From assembly GCA_022340465.1 (NCBI GenBank), contig JAJDNW010000100.1:1-64000 (forward strand): a stretch of DNA of 64,000 nt, in the 5' to 3' direction. The notes under the pieces were generated by a model. The model was not told the DNA's origin. It worked only from the letters and a program-made list of their open reading frames with translations, and did not search any database. Positions 1 through 7,959 of the stretch are shown here, piece by piece (within the stretch, counting starts at the first letter, position 1; each line of letters opens with the position of its first letter). The translations under genes and the position numbers were made by a program. The stretch comes from Deltaproteobacteria bacterium. GTDB lineage: Bacteria > Desulfobacterota > Desulfobacteria > Desulfobacterales > B30-G6.

Positions 1-388
1 CGAAATTGACCGGGATCATCATGAAGGGCAGATTGAGCAGACGCTGCCTCGCCTTGAGCATCGATGGCCCGGGAATCTCTTCATGCGGGCTGTGGGAAAG
101 AAAGGCGGCCAGAGGCTTCAAGATCCGGTGCATGATAGCAACCAGCAGGCAACTGCTCAACGCGATCAGAAACAGCAGGCCGAAAAACCGCCGAGCAACG
201 ATCCGCCCCCATAAAAAGTGGTCGCCCGGCGCCCCGGGATTCAACTGGTCGAGAATGTATTCGAGGGGGGTAAACATATTGAGGATCACGATCACCGTCA
301 GGCCGATGGCGGTCGAAAGAATGCCGATGACATACAGCCCGGCAAGCGATCTTTTCGATTCAGAAATGTTCTGGGCTTTAAAAGACAA
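1..388 (-). CDS. Membrane protein, N-terminal part (runs off window)
   Basis: The minus strand is open from a TAG at 398-400 to the window edge. The most likely start is TTG at 388, preceded by AGG at 8 nt spacing. The visible ~129 residues contain one hydrophobic segment near residues 17-37 (LAGLYVIGILSTAIGLTVIV), a short extracytoplasmic stretch, a second hydrophobic segment near 68-88 (RFFGLLFLIALSSCLLVAIM), then a basic linker and the start of another hydrophobic patch. This resembles the sensor half of a membrane-bound signalling protein such as an adenylate cyclase or kinase, but the output domain lies outside the window, so function is not assigned. It lies downstream of the reductase gene on the same strand. 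Confidence 0.5.
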   Translation of the reverse strand, partial: MSFKAQNISESKRSLAGLYVIGILSTAIGLTVIVILNMFTPLEYILDQLNPGAPGDHFLWGRIVARRFFGLLFLIALSSCLLVAIMHRILKPLAAFLSHSPHEEIPGPSMLKARQRLLNLPFMMIPVNF

Positions 389-442
389 AATGATGGCCTA
401 CGAAAAGCAATGGGAATAATCGATTCCTAAAAGCTGAAACGC

Positions 443-1102
443 TCACTCCGGATAAAAGATTTCCGAAAATACCCGGGACCCGGAAAAGCGCTCATCCACC
501 AACAGGGTGGCATCCCTGATCATTTCACCCCGGCCGCACAAGTAAAAGTCATACACACCCGCTTCGATGCGGGTGCGCATGTAATCGGTTACACGCCCGT
601 CGAAGCATGCCGGCATCTGTTGCGAGCCACCGGGAATGCAGGCCACATAATGGCCGGCAGCCGCGGCCATGGTCGTTTGATAATAGAGCTCCTCCGGTTG
701 GCGCACCCCGTGCAGCAAGGTAAATCCGGCAATACCGGACCTGGCCATGGCGCAGAACGGGGCGATGCCGGTTCCCGTGCTCACGCAAACGACGCTCCGA
801 CCGGATAGATTAAACTGAAAATAGCCCGAAGGCCCTTCGATCCGAAGTTCGGTGCCGAGAGCACACGTCGCCAGCCACGCGCTCATCCTGCCTTCCGGAA
901 CATGGCGAATGCACAGGCGGATGACCGGTTCCGAAATACCGGAGGCGATGCTGTAATCTCTACTGATGCCGTCACCGAGAATATTGATCCGCTGCCCGGC
1001 TGAAAAAATGAAATTGTCGGGTCGCGTCAACATCAGTTCGAATGCCTTCTGCGACAGCCACAAACGCTCCTCGATTGCCGTGGTATGGACGATTGTTTTC
1101 AT
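443..1102 (-). CDS. FAD/NAD(P)-binding ferredoxin reductase-family protein
   Basis: The ~219-residue protein has ferredoxin-NADP reductase architecture. The FAD-binding motif RDYSIASG lies near residue 50, followed by a beta-barrel. The dinucleotide-binding motif STGTGIAPF lies near 109, and the C-terminal CGRGEMIRDA segment is typical of the NAD(P) domain. There is no iron-sulfur or ferredoxin domain, so it probably moves electrons between NAD(P)H and a separate partner. The start is uncertain: MKTIV at 1102 fits homology, but ATG at 1114 (MQRPMK) sits behind GGGGA and a GTG exists at 1129. The substrate is unknown. Confidence 0.8.
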   Translation of the reverse strand: MKTIVHTTAIEERLWLSQKAFELMLTRPDNFIFSAGQRINILGDGISRDYSIASGISEPVIRLCIRHVPEGRMSAWLATCALGTELRIEGPSGYFQFNLSGRSVVCVSTGTGIAPFCAMARSGIAGFTLLHGVRQPEELYYQTTMAAAAGHYVACIPGGSQQMPACFDGRVTDYMRTRIEAGVYDFYLCGRGEMIRDATLLVDERFSGSRVFSEIFYPE

Positions 1103-1301
1103 GGGGCGCTGCATTAGGTCCCCGGGCACCCAGAGCCCGGTACCGAAGTCTGCGATTGTCTGCGGTTAATAATCATTTTCTGCGTTCTCTGCGCGCTCTA
1201 ACGAAGTGGGCGAGAGATATACTCGCTAATCCAAATAACCCAACAAACCCACTTGCACGCTAACCCGACCACCGACAGCTTACATCCATCCGGCCGGATT
1301 C

Positions 1302-1868
1302 TCACCGCCATTCGATATCCGACTCCCCCTGTATCTGATTGCAATACCGGGCCAGGACAAACAGGTAATCCGACAAGCGGTTCAAATAGCTTAGAATCGT
1401 CTCGTGGACACGGTCCCGGGCCGCGGCGTGGTCGTTTCTGAAGATTCGCACGGCCTGGCGTTCGGCCCGCCGGCAGACCGACCTCGCGATATGGGCCCAG
1501 GCAGAGGTCATGTGCCCCCCCGGAAGAATGAAGCGGGTGAGGGTCGGCAGGGATTCCTGCAGGGCGTCGATATGCTTTTCCAAAGCGGCAACCCTCTCGT
1601 CCTCAAACACCTCGATCTGTTTTGCCGCCGGAGAGCCCGGTGTGACCGCCATCCAGGCGCCCACCACAAACAGCTCGGCCTGGATCCCCCGCAGGGTTTC
1701 AATCAGTGCACGCCGATCCGGCGGTAACGCGGCCGCCAATGCACCCAGAATCGAATTCAGCTCATCCACGCTACCGTAGGCTTCGATTTTTTCATCGTCT
1801 TTGGCGACCCGCTCGCCACTGAACAGACCTGTGTTTCCCCTGTCGCCGGTTCGCGTGTATATGTTCAT
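1302..1868 (-). CDS. PduO-type cob(I)alamin adenosyltransferase
   Basis: The 188-residue protein transfers the adenosyl group of ATP to cob(I)alamin to make coenzyme B12. The N-terminus MNIYTRTGDRGNTGLFSG carries the family ATP-binding signature TRTGDxGxTxL. Later signatures are EAYGSVDELNS near residue 30, FILPGG near 116 and CRRAER near 135, which are the conserved PduO/MMAB active-site segments. Length matches the family. The start at 1868 is supported by a purine-rich GGGAAG ribosome binding site; longer upstream reading is not coding-like. Adenosylcobalamin would serve mutases of propionate metabolism, common in sulfate reducers (inference). No B12 riboswitch was seen upstream. Confidence 0.93.
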   Translation of the reverse strand: MNIYTRTGDRGNTGLFSGERVAKDDEKIEAYGSVDELNSILGALAAALPPDRRALIETLRGIQAELFVVGAWMAVTPGSPAAKQIEVFEDERVAALEKHIDALQESLPTLTRFILPGGHMTSAWAHIARSVCRRAERQAVRIFRNDHAAARDRVHETILSYLNRLSDYLFVLARYCNQIQGESDIEWR

Positions 1869-1888
1869 TTGACTTCCCTTCTTTCTTT

Positions 1889-1928
1889 TAACCCGGATAG
1901 ACCGCAAACAATAACATCTGATATCAAA
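1889..1928 (+). repeat. Dispersed 40-bp repeat, copy 1
   Basis: About 33 of 40 positions match 28569-28608, both beginning TAACCCGGATA. This copy lies between the divergent adenosyltransferase and HAD genes. The other copy can form a CGGATAA/TTATCCG hairpin; in this copy the right arm is degraded. Confidence 0.45.
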
Positions 1929-2114
1929 CTGATAGACAATTTCAAATTGCCTACCGCAATCGATCATTCCCGTCAACACGATACCAACCATTTCCTGAGG
2001 ATTTGTCCACTGCGGCTGATTCGTTTCTCCAAGACCGTCATCACCGTTTCACATACGGGCTTGCATTTTTCCTGTTTTTCATTATAAAGACATTTCTATT
2101 TTTCAGGAATCGAG

Positions 2115-2804
2115 ATGAAAATATCCTATATCTGGTTCGACATCGGCTACACCCTTCTGCGCATGAAGCGGGAAGTCACCTATCGCCAAGCCCTGAAAAC
2201 GTTTGGTGAAGATATTTCCGTGGAAATCCTGGAAAGGGAATTTCACTGGGTGGACAAGCTGTTCATGCGGGAATACCCCGGTGTATTCCTGAAGGGCAGA
2301 GGGGTTTACATGCCCTGGTTTCTGGGTGTTCTGAATTACCGCCTGGGCATCAGCCTCGATGTTGCCGAAGTGGACAAGTGCTGGGAAAAAATCCAGCTTG
2401 CAACCGAGGATTACTGGATCCCTTTCGGCGATGTGCACGAGGTGCTGGGGGAATTGAGAGACAGTTCCCTGCGCATGGGGGTTATCTCCAACTGGGACCG
2501 TTCCGCCAAGTACCTGCTGAAACGCCACGGCCTGATCGGCTATTTCGAGCACTGCATCATCTCCTCCGAAGTCGGCCTCGACAAACCCGACCCGGCCATT
2601 TTCAATCTTGCCATGCAACAGGCTGAAGCAGATCCCCGGGAGTGTGTTTATGTGGGCGACAACTATTACGACGATGCCGTGGGCAGCCGCCAAGTAGGCA
2701 TGCAGGCCCTTATCTTGAACCGTTTCGGCACGCTCGGTGTGGAGGAGATCGATGATGCGCCGATCATTCAGAACCTGGGCCAGATAAAGGACTACATCGC
2801 CTAA
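2115..2804 (+). CDS. HAD-superfamily hydrolase (subfamily IA)
   Basis: The 229-residue protein has the HAD motifs in order. Motif I is WFDIGYTLL near residue 8, where D is the nucleophile and the second acidic position is Y-shifted as DIGYT. Motif II is VISNWD near 118, motif III is the lysine in LDKPDPAIF near 153, and motif IV is VGDNYYDDAVGS near 180. A helical cap fills residues 15-90. The family are phosphatases of small phosphorylated metabolites; the substrate cannot be read. It lies 32 bp upstream of the pantothenate kinase gene on the same strand and could be cotranscribed. The canonical motif I is DxDxT, so D->G at the second position may lower phosphatase activity. Confidence 0.88.
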   Translation: MKISYIWFDIGYTLLRMKREVTYRQALKTFGEDISVEILEREFHWVDKLFMREYPGVFLKGRGVYMPWFLGVLNYRLGISLDVAEVDKCWEKIQLATEDYWIPFGDVHEVLGELRDSSLRMGVISNWDRSAKYLLKRHGLIGYFEHCIISSEVGLDKPDPAIFNLAMQQAEADPRECVYVGDNYYDDAVGSRQVGMQALILNRFGTLGVEEIDDAPIIQNLGQIKDYIA

Positions 2805-2836
2805 ACAGCAACGTTGCATAAACAAGGGGAGAAATC

Positions 2837-3640
2837 ATGCCTGAACCCATCATCGGCATCGATCGGGGGGCGTCCTTCACCGACCTTGCCGTTCTCAGGG
2901 GCAGGACTCTCATCGACCGCCGGAGCCTGGAGACAAGAGACTGGACCGCTATCACGGCCGCCCTGGAAGAACTGCGGGAAAAACACCCGCGCAGCCATCT
3001 GGCGTTCAGCGGCGCTGCCAGCGGCATGCCGCCGGGCATCGTGGAACGCGTCACCGTGGTTCCGGAAATCGATTCCATCGGCCTGGGAGGCGCCACCCTG
3101 GCGGGCACCCGGAAATGCCTGGTCGTCAGCATGGGAACGGGAAGCGCCATGGTACACGTGGATCAGGACGAGGTTACCCATATGGGGGGAACCGGCGTGG
3201 GCGGAGGCACCATCAAGGGTCTGGGAAAGCTCATCTGCGGCAGCGAAGACGTTCACAACCTGGAACGGCTCGCCCTCGAAGGCAATGCCGCCCAAATGAA
3301 CCTGACCATCGGGGACCTGGGGCTGAATGACCTCAGTTTCCTGTCCGCCGATGCCACGGTTAGCAATTTTGCCGGCATCAAATCCGACGAAACCGAAGAC
3401 AAAGCCGCCGGTATTCTGTCCCTGGTGGCGGAGACCATCGGCATTATCGCCTCCCTGTGTGCCTTGCACGCCGGCTGCGGCGACCGCATCGTCGCCGTGG
3501 GCAAGGTCGCCGCCAACCGGCACATCCGGCACACCCTCGATTTGGTCGGCGCCCTGTACAAAACACGGTTTTCGTTTCCCGATAACGGAGGCTGTGCCAC
3601 GGCCTATGGTGCGGCGATCAAGTACATGAGCATGGCATGA
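2837..3640 (+). CDS. coaW: Type II pantothenate kinase (Fumble/CoaW family)
   Basis: The 267-residue protein is an ASKHA-fold kinase. IGIDRGASFTDLAVL at the N-terminus is the phosphate-1 loop. VSMGTGSAMVHV near residue 95 and HMGGTGVGGGTIKGLGKLI near 115 are the hallmark segments of type II pantothenate kinases. The C-terminal GCATAYGAAIKY is the adenosine region. It would phosphorylate pantothenate, the first step of coenzyme A synthesis, without acetyl-CoA inhibition (family knowledge). A ribosome binding site (GGGGAGA) precedes ATG. A less likely alternative is another BadF/BcrA-type ATPase, but no cysteine ligands for a cluster are present. Confidence 0.82.
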   Translation: MPEPIIGIDRGASFTDLAVLRGRTLIDRRSLETRDWTAITAALEELREKHPRSHLAFSGAASGMPPGIVERVTVVPEIDSIGLGGATLAGTRKCLVVSMGTGSAMVHVDQDEVTHMGGTGVGGGTIKGLGKLICGSEDVHNLERLALEGNAAQMNLTIGDLGLNDLSFLSADATVSNFAGIKSDETEDKAAGILSLVAETIGIIASLCALHAGCGDRIVAVGKVAANRHIRHTLDLVGALYKTRFSFPDNGGCATAYGAAIKYMSMA

Positions 3641-3713
3641 CCTGGATGTTATTTGCACTTCATGCGTCAGCGCTAAATTTGAAACGCTCAACTCGGGTAA
3701 AAAGGAGCACACC

Positions 3714-4445
3714 ATCAAACTGACCATCATCGGCTGGTGGGGAGCGTACCCGGATGCCGGACAGGCGACTTCGGGCTATCTGCTGCAAACCGGCGGAAAA
3801 AACATACTGCTCGATTGCGGCTCCGGCGTTTTGGGGCGGCTCCAGACATACCTGGCCCTGGAAAACATCGACGCGGTCGTCCTGTCCCATTATCATCACG
3901 ACCATGTGGCCGATCTGGGCTGTCTGCAATATGCCGCGCGGGTCCTGATGGACCTGGGAAAACGCGGGAAACCGCTGGACATCTACGGGCATGCCGAGGA
4001 TCATCATTTCGCGTCCCTGAGCTATCATGCGTTTTCCATCGGCCATGCCGTCGACACCGAAAATGCGCTTCTTCTGGGTGAAACCACTTTTTCGTTCTGG
4101 CGCAATGTCCACCCGGATCCCTGCTATTCCATGCGCATCCAAGCGGACGGCCGGGTGCTGGTCTACATATCCGACACCGAGTGGCACGACGGATTGGTGG
4201 AAGCGGCGCAGGACGCGGATTTGCTGATATGCGAATCCAGCCTTTACAATGAGTACAAAGGCGTGGTAGGCGGACACCTGACAGCCGGTGAAGCCGGCAC
4301 GATTGCAGAAAAGGCCGGGGTGTCGCGCCTGGTGCTGTCGCACCTGCCGCACTTCGGCCGCCACGCGACCCTCGCCACCCAGGCGGCCGAGGTTTTTCAC
4401 GGGCCGGTCGAACTGGCCGAGACCGGTAAAAGCTGGGAACTGTAA
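3714..4445 (+). CDS. Metallo-beta-lactamase-fold hydrolase with ATC start
   Basis: The ~243-residue protein begins KLTIIGWWGAYPDAGQATS and carries the metal motif SHYHHDHVADL near residue 60, LVYISDTEW near 148 and the final histidine LSHLPHFG near 212. This is RNase Z/phosphodiesterase-like topology; the substrate is unknown. No ATG, GTG or TTG lies in frame between the upstream TGA near 3625 and the conserved N-terminus. A strong AAAGGAG sits 6 nt before ATC at 3714, so ATC is the best start. The next TTG (3831) would remove the first beta strands. The gene follows the pantothenate kinase on the same strand. Confidence 0.8.
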   Translation: MKLTIIGWWGAYPDAGQATSGYLLQTGGKNILLDCGSGVLGRLQTYLALENIDAVVLSHYHHDHVADLGCLQYAARVLMDLGKRGKPLDIYGHAEDHHFASLSYHAFSIGHAVDTENALLLGETTFSFWRNVHPDPCYSMRIQADGRVLVYISDTEWHDGLVEAAQDADLLICESSLYNEYKGVVGGHLTAGEAGTIAEKAGVSRLVLSHLPHFGRHATLATQAAEVFHGPVELAETGKSWEL

Positions 4446-4539
4446 AAAGCAATGGCATATTGGATTGGTGGGGTAATGAGTGATGGGTAGCGGATAGCTT
4501 TTTTTCAGGCCATAATACTTTAAAAAGCACTAGCACGAC

Positions 4540-4665
4540 CGCCATCGAAACCAATATTCCAATACGCCAACACTCCAGTATTCCAGAAAATTTGTTTGTG
4601 GCCAAGCCTAATGGCTCTGACCTGGCCCAGAGGGCCACGTTTCAAATACTGGAATGAAAAAATAG
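4540..4665. repeat. Intergenic region with reiterated ATTCCA words
   Basis: The 266-bp gap (4446-4711) has no gene. It contains ATTCCAATACGCCAACACTC and CCAGTATTCCAG, and the inverted word ATACTGGAATG near 4650, so CATTCCAGTATT-like arms flank about 70 bp. This could fold, but no terminator T-run is seen. Confidence 0.35.
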
Positions 4666-4711
4666 CACATCCGATATTGGATGTTCATTATCAATACAGG
4701 GGACTATTGCC

Positions 4712-5632
4712 ATTTTACTCTTTGCGCTCAGGCGGTTCGGACGTCTAATTCTGACGGTCCTGATCATATCGACCATCGTCTTCCTGGTAATCAGGGTCAT
4801 CCCGGGCGACCCGGCCCTGACCATTGCCGGCGTGGACGCGTCGCAAAGCGATATCGCCGCCATCAGGGCCAGGCTGGGCACCGACCAACCCATGTTCAAT
4901 CAGTATCTGCAGTGGATCTGGGACGTGTTCCGGTTCGATTTCGGCCACTCCATGACGTCGGGCCGGGCGGTCAGCGACCTCATCATGGAAAGGTTCCCTC
5001 TCACGCTGACCCTGGCGGTGCTGGGCATTGTGCTTTCCATCTTCATCGCCATCCCCTTAGGCGTCATATCGGCGGTCCGACGCTGGTCTTTCTGGGACTA
5101 CATCGGGATGCTCTTTTCCCAGGCAGGCATGGCCATCCCCAGTTTCTGGCTGGGAATTCTGCTGCTCCTGCTTTTGTCTATCAAATACAGGGTGTTCCCG
5201 CTTTTTGGCTCGGGCAGCATCATGCACCTGATTCTTCCGTCGATTTCCCTGGGGATAGCCCGGGCGGCCGTGCTGCTGAGGCTCACCAGGGCTTCCATGG
5301 TGGAGGAACTCAGCAAGGAATACGTGGTTACGGCCAGGGCCAAAGGCCTCACCGAAGGGATGGTCAACTACAAGCACGCTCTTAAAAACGCCCTCTTGCC
5401 GGTCATCACCATCGCCGGCATTCAACTCGGTTACATGCTGGGGGGGGCGATTATCATCGAACAGGTGTTCTCCCTGCCGGGTCTCGGGCGCCTGTTCCTC
5501 TTTGCCGTGTATCAGCGGGATTTTCCCCTGATTCAGGGCGGCGTCGTCTTCGTGGCTTTTGTTTTTTCGTTCATCAATTTTGCGGTGGACATCCTTTACA
5601 GTGTGCTAAACCCCAAAATCCGAATCAGTTGA
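4712..5632 (+). CDS. ABC transporter permease, DppB/OppB family, non-ATG start
   Basis: The ~306-residue inner-membrane permease begins ILLFALRRFGRLILTVLIIS (TM1), followed by VIRVIPGDPA, a classic DppB N-terminus. Five more membrane segments follow, with the EAA-type loop ARAKGLTEGMVNYKHALKNA near residue 210 that contacts the ATPases. No ATG/GTG/TTG exists in frame between the TGA near 4656 and TM1. ATT at 4712 lies 8 nt after AGGGGA and is the best start (ATT at 4706 is closer to the site). The first GTG (4832) would delete TM1. It heads the importer cluster with genes for two ATPases, a binding protein and DppC. Confidence 0.85.
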   Translation: MLLFALRRFGRLILTVLIISTIVFLVIRVIPGDPALTIAGVDASQSDIAAIRARLGTDQPMFNQYLQWIWDVFRFDFGHSMTSGRAVSDLIMERFPLTLTLAVLGIVLSIFIAIPLGVISAVRRWSFWDYIGMLFSQAGMAIPSFWLGILLLLLLSIKYRVFPLFGSGSIMHLILPSISLGIARAAVLLRLTRASMVEELSKEYVVTARAKGLTEGMVNYKHALKNALLPVITIAGIQLGYMLGGAIIIEQVFSLPGLGRLFLFAVYQRDFPLIQGGVVFVAFVFSFINFAVDILYSVLNPKIRIS

Positions 5633-5708
5633 TTTTACCTTGCCTGTGGAAGTCTCCGACTCGTGCAAAATCAACTGCGGGTGCATGAAATTTGATGAAC
5701 ATATTAAT

Positions 5709-5820
5709 TTGAACCGAGATAGCGAGCGCATTCCCTGCAGCTTGCTGCAGGGTAAGCGAGCGAATCATAATTGATAGAATTCCTTACGGTGAAGATTCCC
5801 CTTAAGCTTGCTGCGGGGAG
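5709..5820 (+). repeat. REP-like hairpin element, copy 1
   Basis: CCCTGCAGC-TT-GCTGCAGGG at 5733-5752 is a perfect 9-bp inverted repeat. It is flanked by direct repeats AGCGAGCG at 5721-5728 and 5755-5762. A degenerate second unit (CCCC..AAGCTTGCTGCGGGG) follows near 5798-5818. About 43 bp match the inverted copy at 12019-12062 with roughly three differences. It sits between the permease and ATPase genes. Confidence 0.7.
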
Positions 5821-5839
5821 TGCTCAATATCGTGAACCG

Positions 5840-6817
5840 ATGATGAATGCATCAAGCAACAACTTGCTGGAAATAAAAAACCTGGATGTCAGCTTTGTGC
5901 AGCGACGGGGGACGGCGCATGCCCTGAGGGGGATCGACCTTTCCATCGCGGCGGGCGAAATCCTGGCTCTGGTGGGTGAGTCGGGCTCCGGAAAAACGGT
6001 GACATCCATGAACATCATGGGACTCGTCCCCATGCCGCCTGCCCGGGTCAACGCCGGCAGCCTGCTGTTCAAGGGCAGCGACCTTATCGGAAAATCCCAT
6101 GCGGAAATGCGTAAAATAAGGGGCAATGAAATTGCCATGGTATTTCAGGAACCGGCCAAATACCTTAATCCTTCCCTTAAGATCGGGGAGCAGATTACCG
6201 AAATGCTGGTACTGCACCAGGGCATGTCCAAGAAACAGGCCGTGGAAAGAGCCCTGGAATGTCTCGATGTCGTTGGGTTGGGAAAAAGCCGCCGGGTGCT
6301 GAACAGCTACCCGCACGAGCTTTCTGGAGGCATGAAACAGCGGGCCATGATCGCCATGGCGATCTGCTGCAACCCCTCCCTGTTGATCGCCGACGAGCCC
6401 ACCACGGCGCTGGATGTCACCCTGCAGCTGCAGATTTTGAAACTGATCCGCAGCCTCAAGGCGAAATTTTCCATGGGCATCCTTTTTATTTCCCACAACC
6501 TGGGCATCGTAAAGGAAATTGCCGACAGGATCTCGGTCATTTACGCCGGCAAAATCGTCGAATCGGCCCCTAACAGGGATCTGTTCGGGAGCACCCTGCA
6601 TCCTTACACCAGTGCCTTGCTGCAATCCATTCCGGATGCAGGCAAAAGGGGCCACCGCCTGCGGGCCATACCGGGCAGCGTCCCGGATGCAGAGGCCATC
6701 CCCGCAGGTTGCAGCTTCCATCCGCGCTGTCCACTGGCAAAAGAAATTTGTGCCCGGGAAATGCCCCTGACCAGGGAATACGGCCATGGCCATTCGGCGG
6801 CCTGCCATATGGTATAA
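5840..6817 (+). CDS. ABC transporter ATPase, DppD/OppD family
   Basis: The ~325-residue cytoplasmic ATPase has Walker A GESGSGKT near residue 47, a Q-loop VFQEPAKYLNPS near 100, the signature LSGGMKQR near 160, Walker B LLIADEPTTALD and the switch histidine FISHNLGIV. The C-terminal oligopeptide-ABC domain has CSFHPRCPLAKEIC near 298, a region that in this family can bind an Fe-S cluster. ATG at 5840 or 5843 fits homology (MMNASSNNLLEIKNLDV); no clear ribosome binding site is visible, and an in-frame upstream extension reads into repeat DNA. It pairs with the second ATPase downstream. Confidence 0.93.
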   Translation: MMNASSNNLLEIKNLDVSFVQRRGTAHALRGIDLSIAAGEILALVGESGSGKTVTSMNIMGLVPMPPARVNAGSLLFKGSDLIGKSHAEMRKIRGNEIAMVFQEPAKYLNPSLKIGEQITEMLVLHQGMSKKQAVERALECLDVVGLGKSRRVLNSYPHELSGGMKQRAMIAMAICCNPSLLIADEPTTALDVTLQLQILKLIRSLKAKFSMGILFISHNLGIVKEIADRISVIYAGKIVESAPNRDLFGSTLHPYTSALLQSIPDAGKRGHRLRAIPGSVPDAEAIPAGCSFHPRCPLAKEICAREMPLTREYGHGHSAACHMV

Positions 6818-6856
6818 AATCGTGTTCCACGATTTTATTAAACGCGACTTCGTCGC
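6815..6856 (+). other. Two adjacent perfect hairpins
   Basis: TAAAATCGTG-TTC-CACGATTTTA (6815-6837) starts at the stop codon of the first ATPase gene. GCGAC-TTC-GTCGC (6844-6856) follows. The first is A/T-flanked on both sides and could act as a bidirectional terminator or an mRNA-stabilising stem between the two ATPase genes. Confidence 0.55.
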
Positions 6857-6889
6857 TATTTGAAACCGGTATAAAGCGGAAGAGATACG

Positions 6890-7873
6890 TTGAAGCGCTT
6901 CGTCGAAATAAAAAACCTGGAAAAAACCTATTACGGCCGCGGCATCCTCAAGCGGGGAAAAAATGCCGTCAAGGCCGTGGACAGGGTCAGCCTGGGGATC
7001 GAAAAAAAGAGTGTTTTCGGCCTGGTGGGCGAATCCGGGTGCGGTAAAACCTCGCTGGTCAGGTCCGTATTGTACCTCGATCCCCCCACCGCCGGTGAGG
7101 TTTGGGTCGACAACACCCTGCTCGGGGATCTGTCCCGGCGCGGTCTGAGGACCTTCCGGCGGCGCATGCAGATCGTTTTCCAGGACCCCAACAGTGCCCT
7201 CAACCCTAAAATGAACATTCAGGACAGCCTTGAGGAGGGGCTTGTCAATCGCGGCATCGATGCCGTCCAGAGAAAAAAACAGACGACACGCATGCTGGAC
7301 CTGGTGGGGATTTCCCCCTCGCACAGCGCTCGGTACCCGCACGAGTTCTCCGGCGGCCAGAAACAGCGCATCGTCATCGCCAGGGCCTTGTGCATGGAAC
7401 CGGACTTTCTGGTGCTGGATGAACCGGTATCCAACCTGGACGTGTCCATCCAGGCCCAGATTATCAATCTTTTGCAGGACCTGAAAAGCGAACTGGAACT
7501 GACCTATCTGTTCATCTCCCACGACCTCAATCTCGTGGCCTATCTGAGTGACCGCATCGCCGTCATGTACAAGGGCCGCCTGGTCGAATCCGGTTCCACG
7601 GATGAAATCATGGGACGTCCGCTGCACCCCTACACCCTGCGGCTCTTTTCGTCCATACCGGGAATGCAAGCCGATACCGCCCCGGAAGGATTGCCTCCGC
7701 AGGCGGAACCCGTCGCGGCAAGTCATAAAAAGACGACCCTCGGCACAGGCGGGTGCAATTACGTCGATTTCTGCCCCATGGGCGACGGGGATTGCACCCT
7801 GCGCGAACCGCGGCGGGAGACGATAGCCGGCAGCCACAAGGTTGCCTGCTTCAAGATCGGAAATAACGATTGA
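6890..7873 (+). CDS. ABC transporter ATPase, DppF/OppF family
   Basis: The 327-residue ATPase has Walker A GESGCGKT near residue 48, Q-loop VFQDPNSALNPKM, signature FSGGQKQR near 150, Walker B FLVLDEPVSNLD and FISHDLNLV. The C-terminus has CNYVDFCPMGDGDCTLREP, an unusual Cys-rich version of the oligopeptide-ABC domain. The start is TTG at 6890, with GGAAGAG upstream. It is the second nucleotide-binding subunit of the importer. Confidence 0.93.
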   Translation: MKRFVEIKNLEKTYYGRGILKRGKNAVKAVDRVSLGIEKKSVFGLVGESGCGKTSLVRSVLYLDPPTAGEVWVDNTLLGDLSRRGLRTFRRRMQIVFQDPNSALNPKMNIQDSLEEGLVNRGIDAVQRKKQTTRMLDLVGISPSHSARYPHEFSGGQKQRIVIARALCMEPDFLVLDEPVSNLDVSIQAQIINLLQDLKSELELTYLFISHDLNLVAYLSDRIAVMYKGRLVESGSTDEIMGRPLHPYTLRLFSSIPGMQADTAPEGLPPQAEPVAASHKKTTLGTGGCNYVDFCPMGDGDCTLREPRRETIAGSHKVACFKIGNND

Positions 7874-7959
7874 TTAATATCTATTTTCCTTGAATAATAG
7901 TGCCGAACACCTTGGCAATCGACAGTTTAACCGTTCTTCAACAATAAAAGGAGGCTGCC

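Noticed and set aside
1120-1145. CCGGGC...GCCCGG stem as a terminator
   Set aside because: Only 6 bp, no T-run on either strand, and it overlaps alternative starts of the reductase gene.
5852-7837. 661-codon minus-strand open frame opposite the two ABC ATPases
   Set aside because: It mirrors the codon structure of the real plus-strand ATPase genes, which carry Walker A/B and signature motifs.
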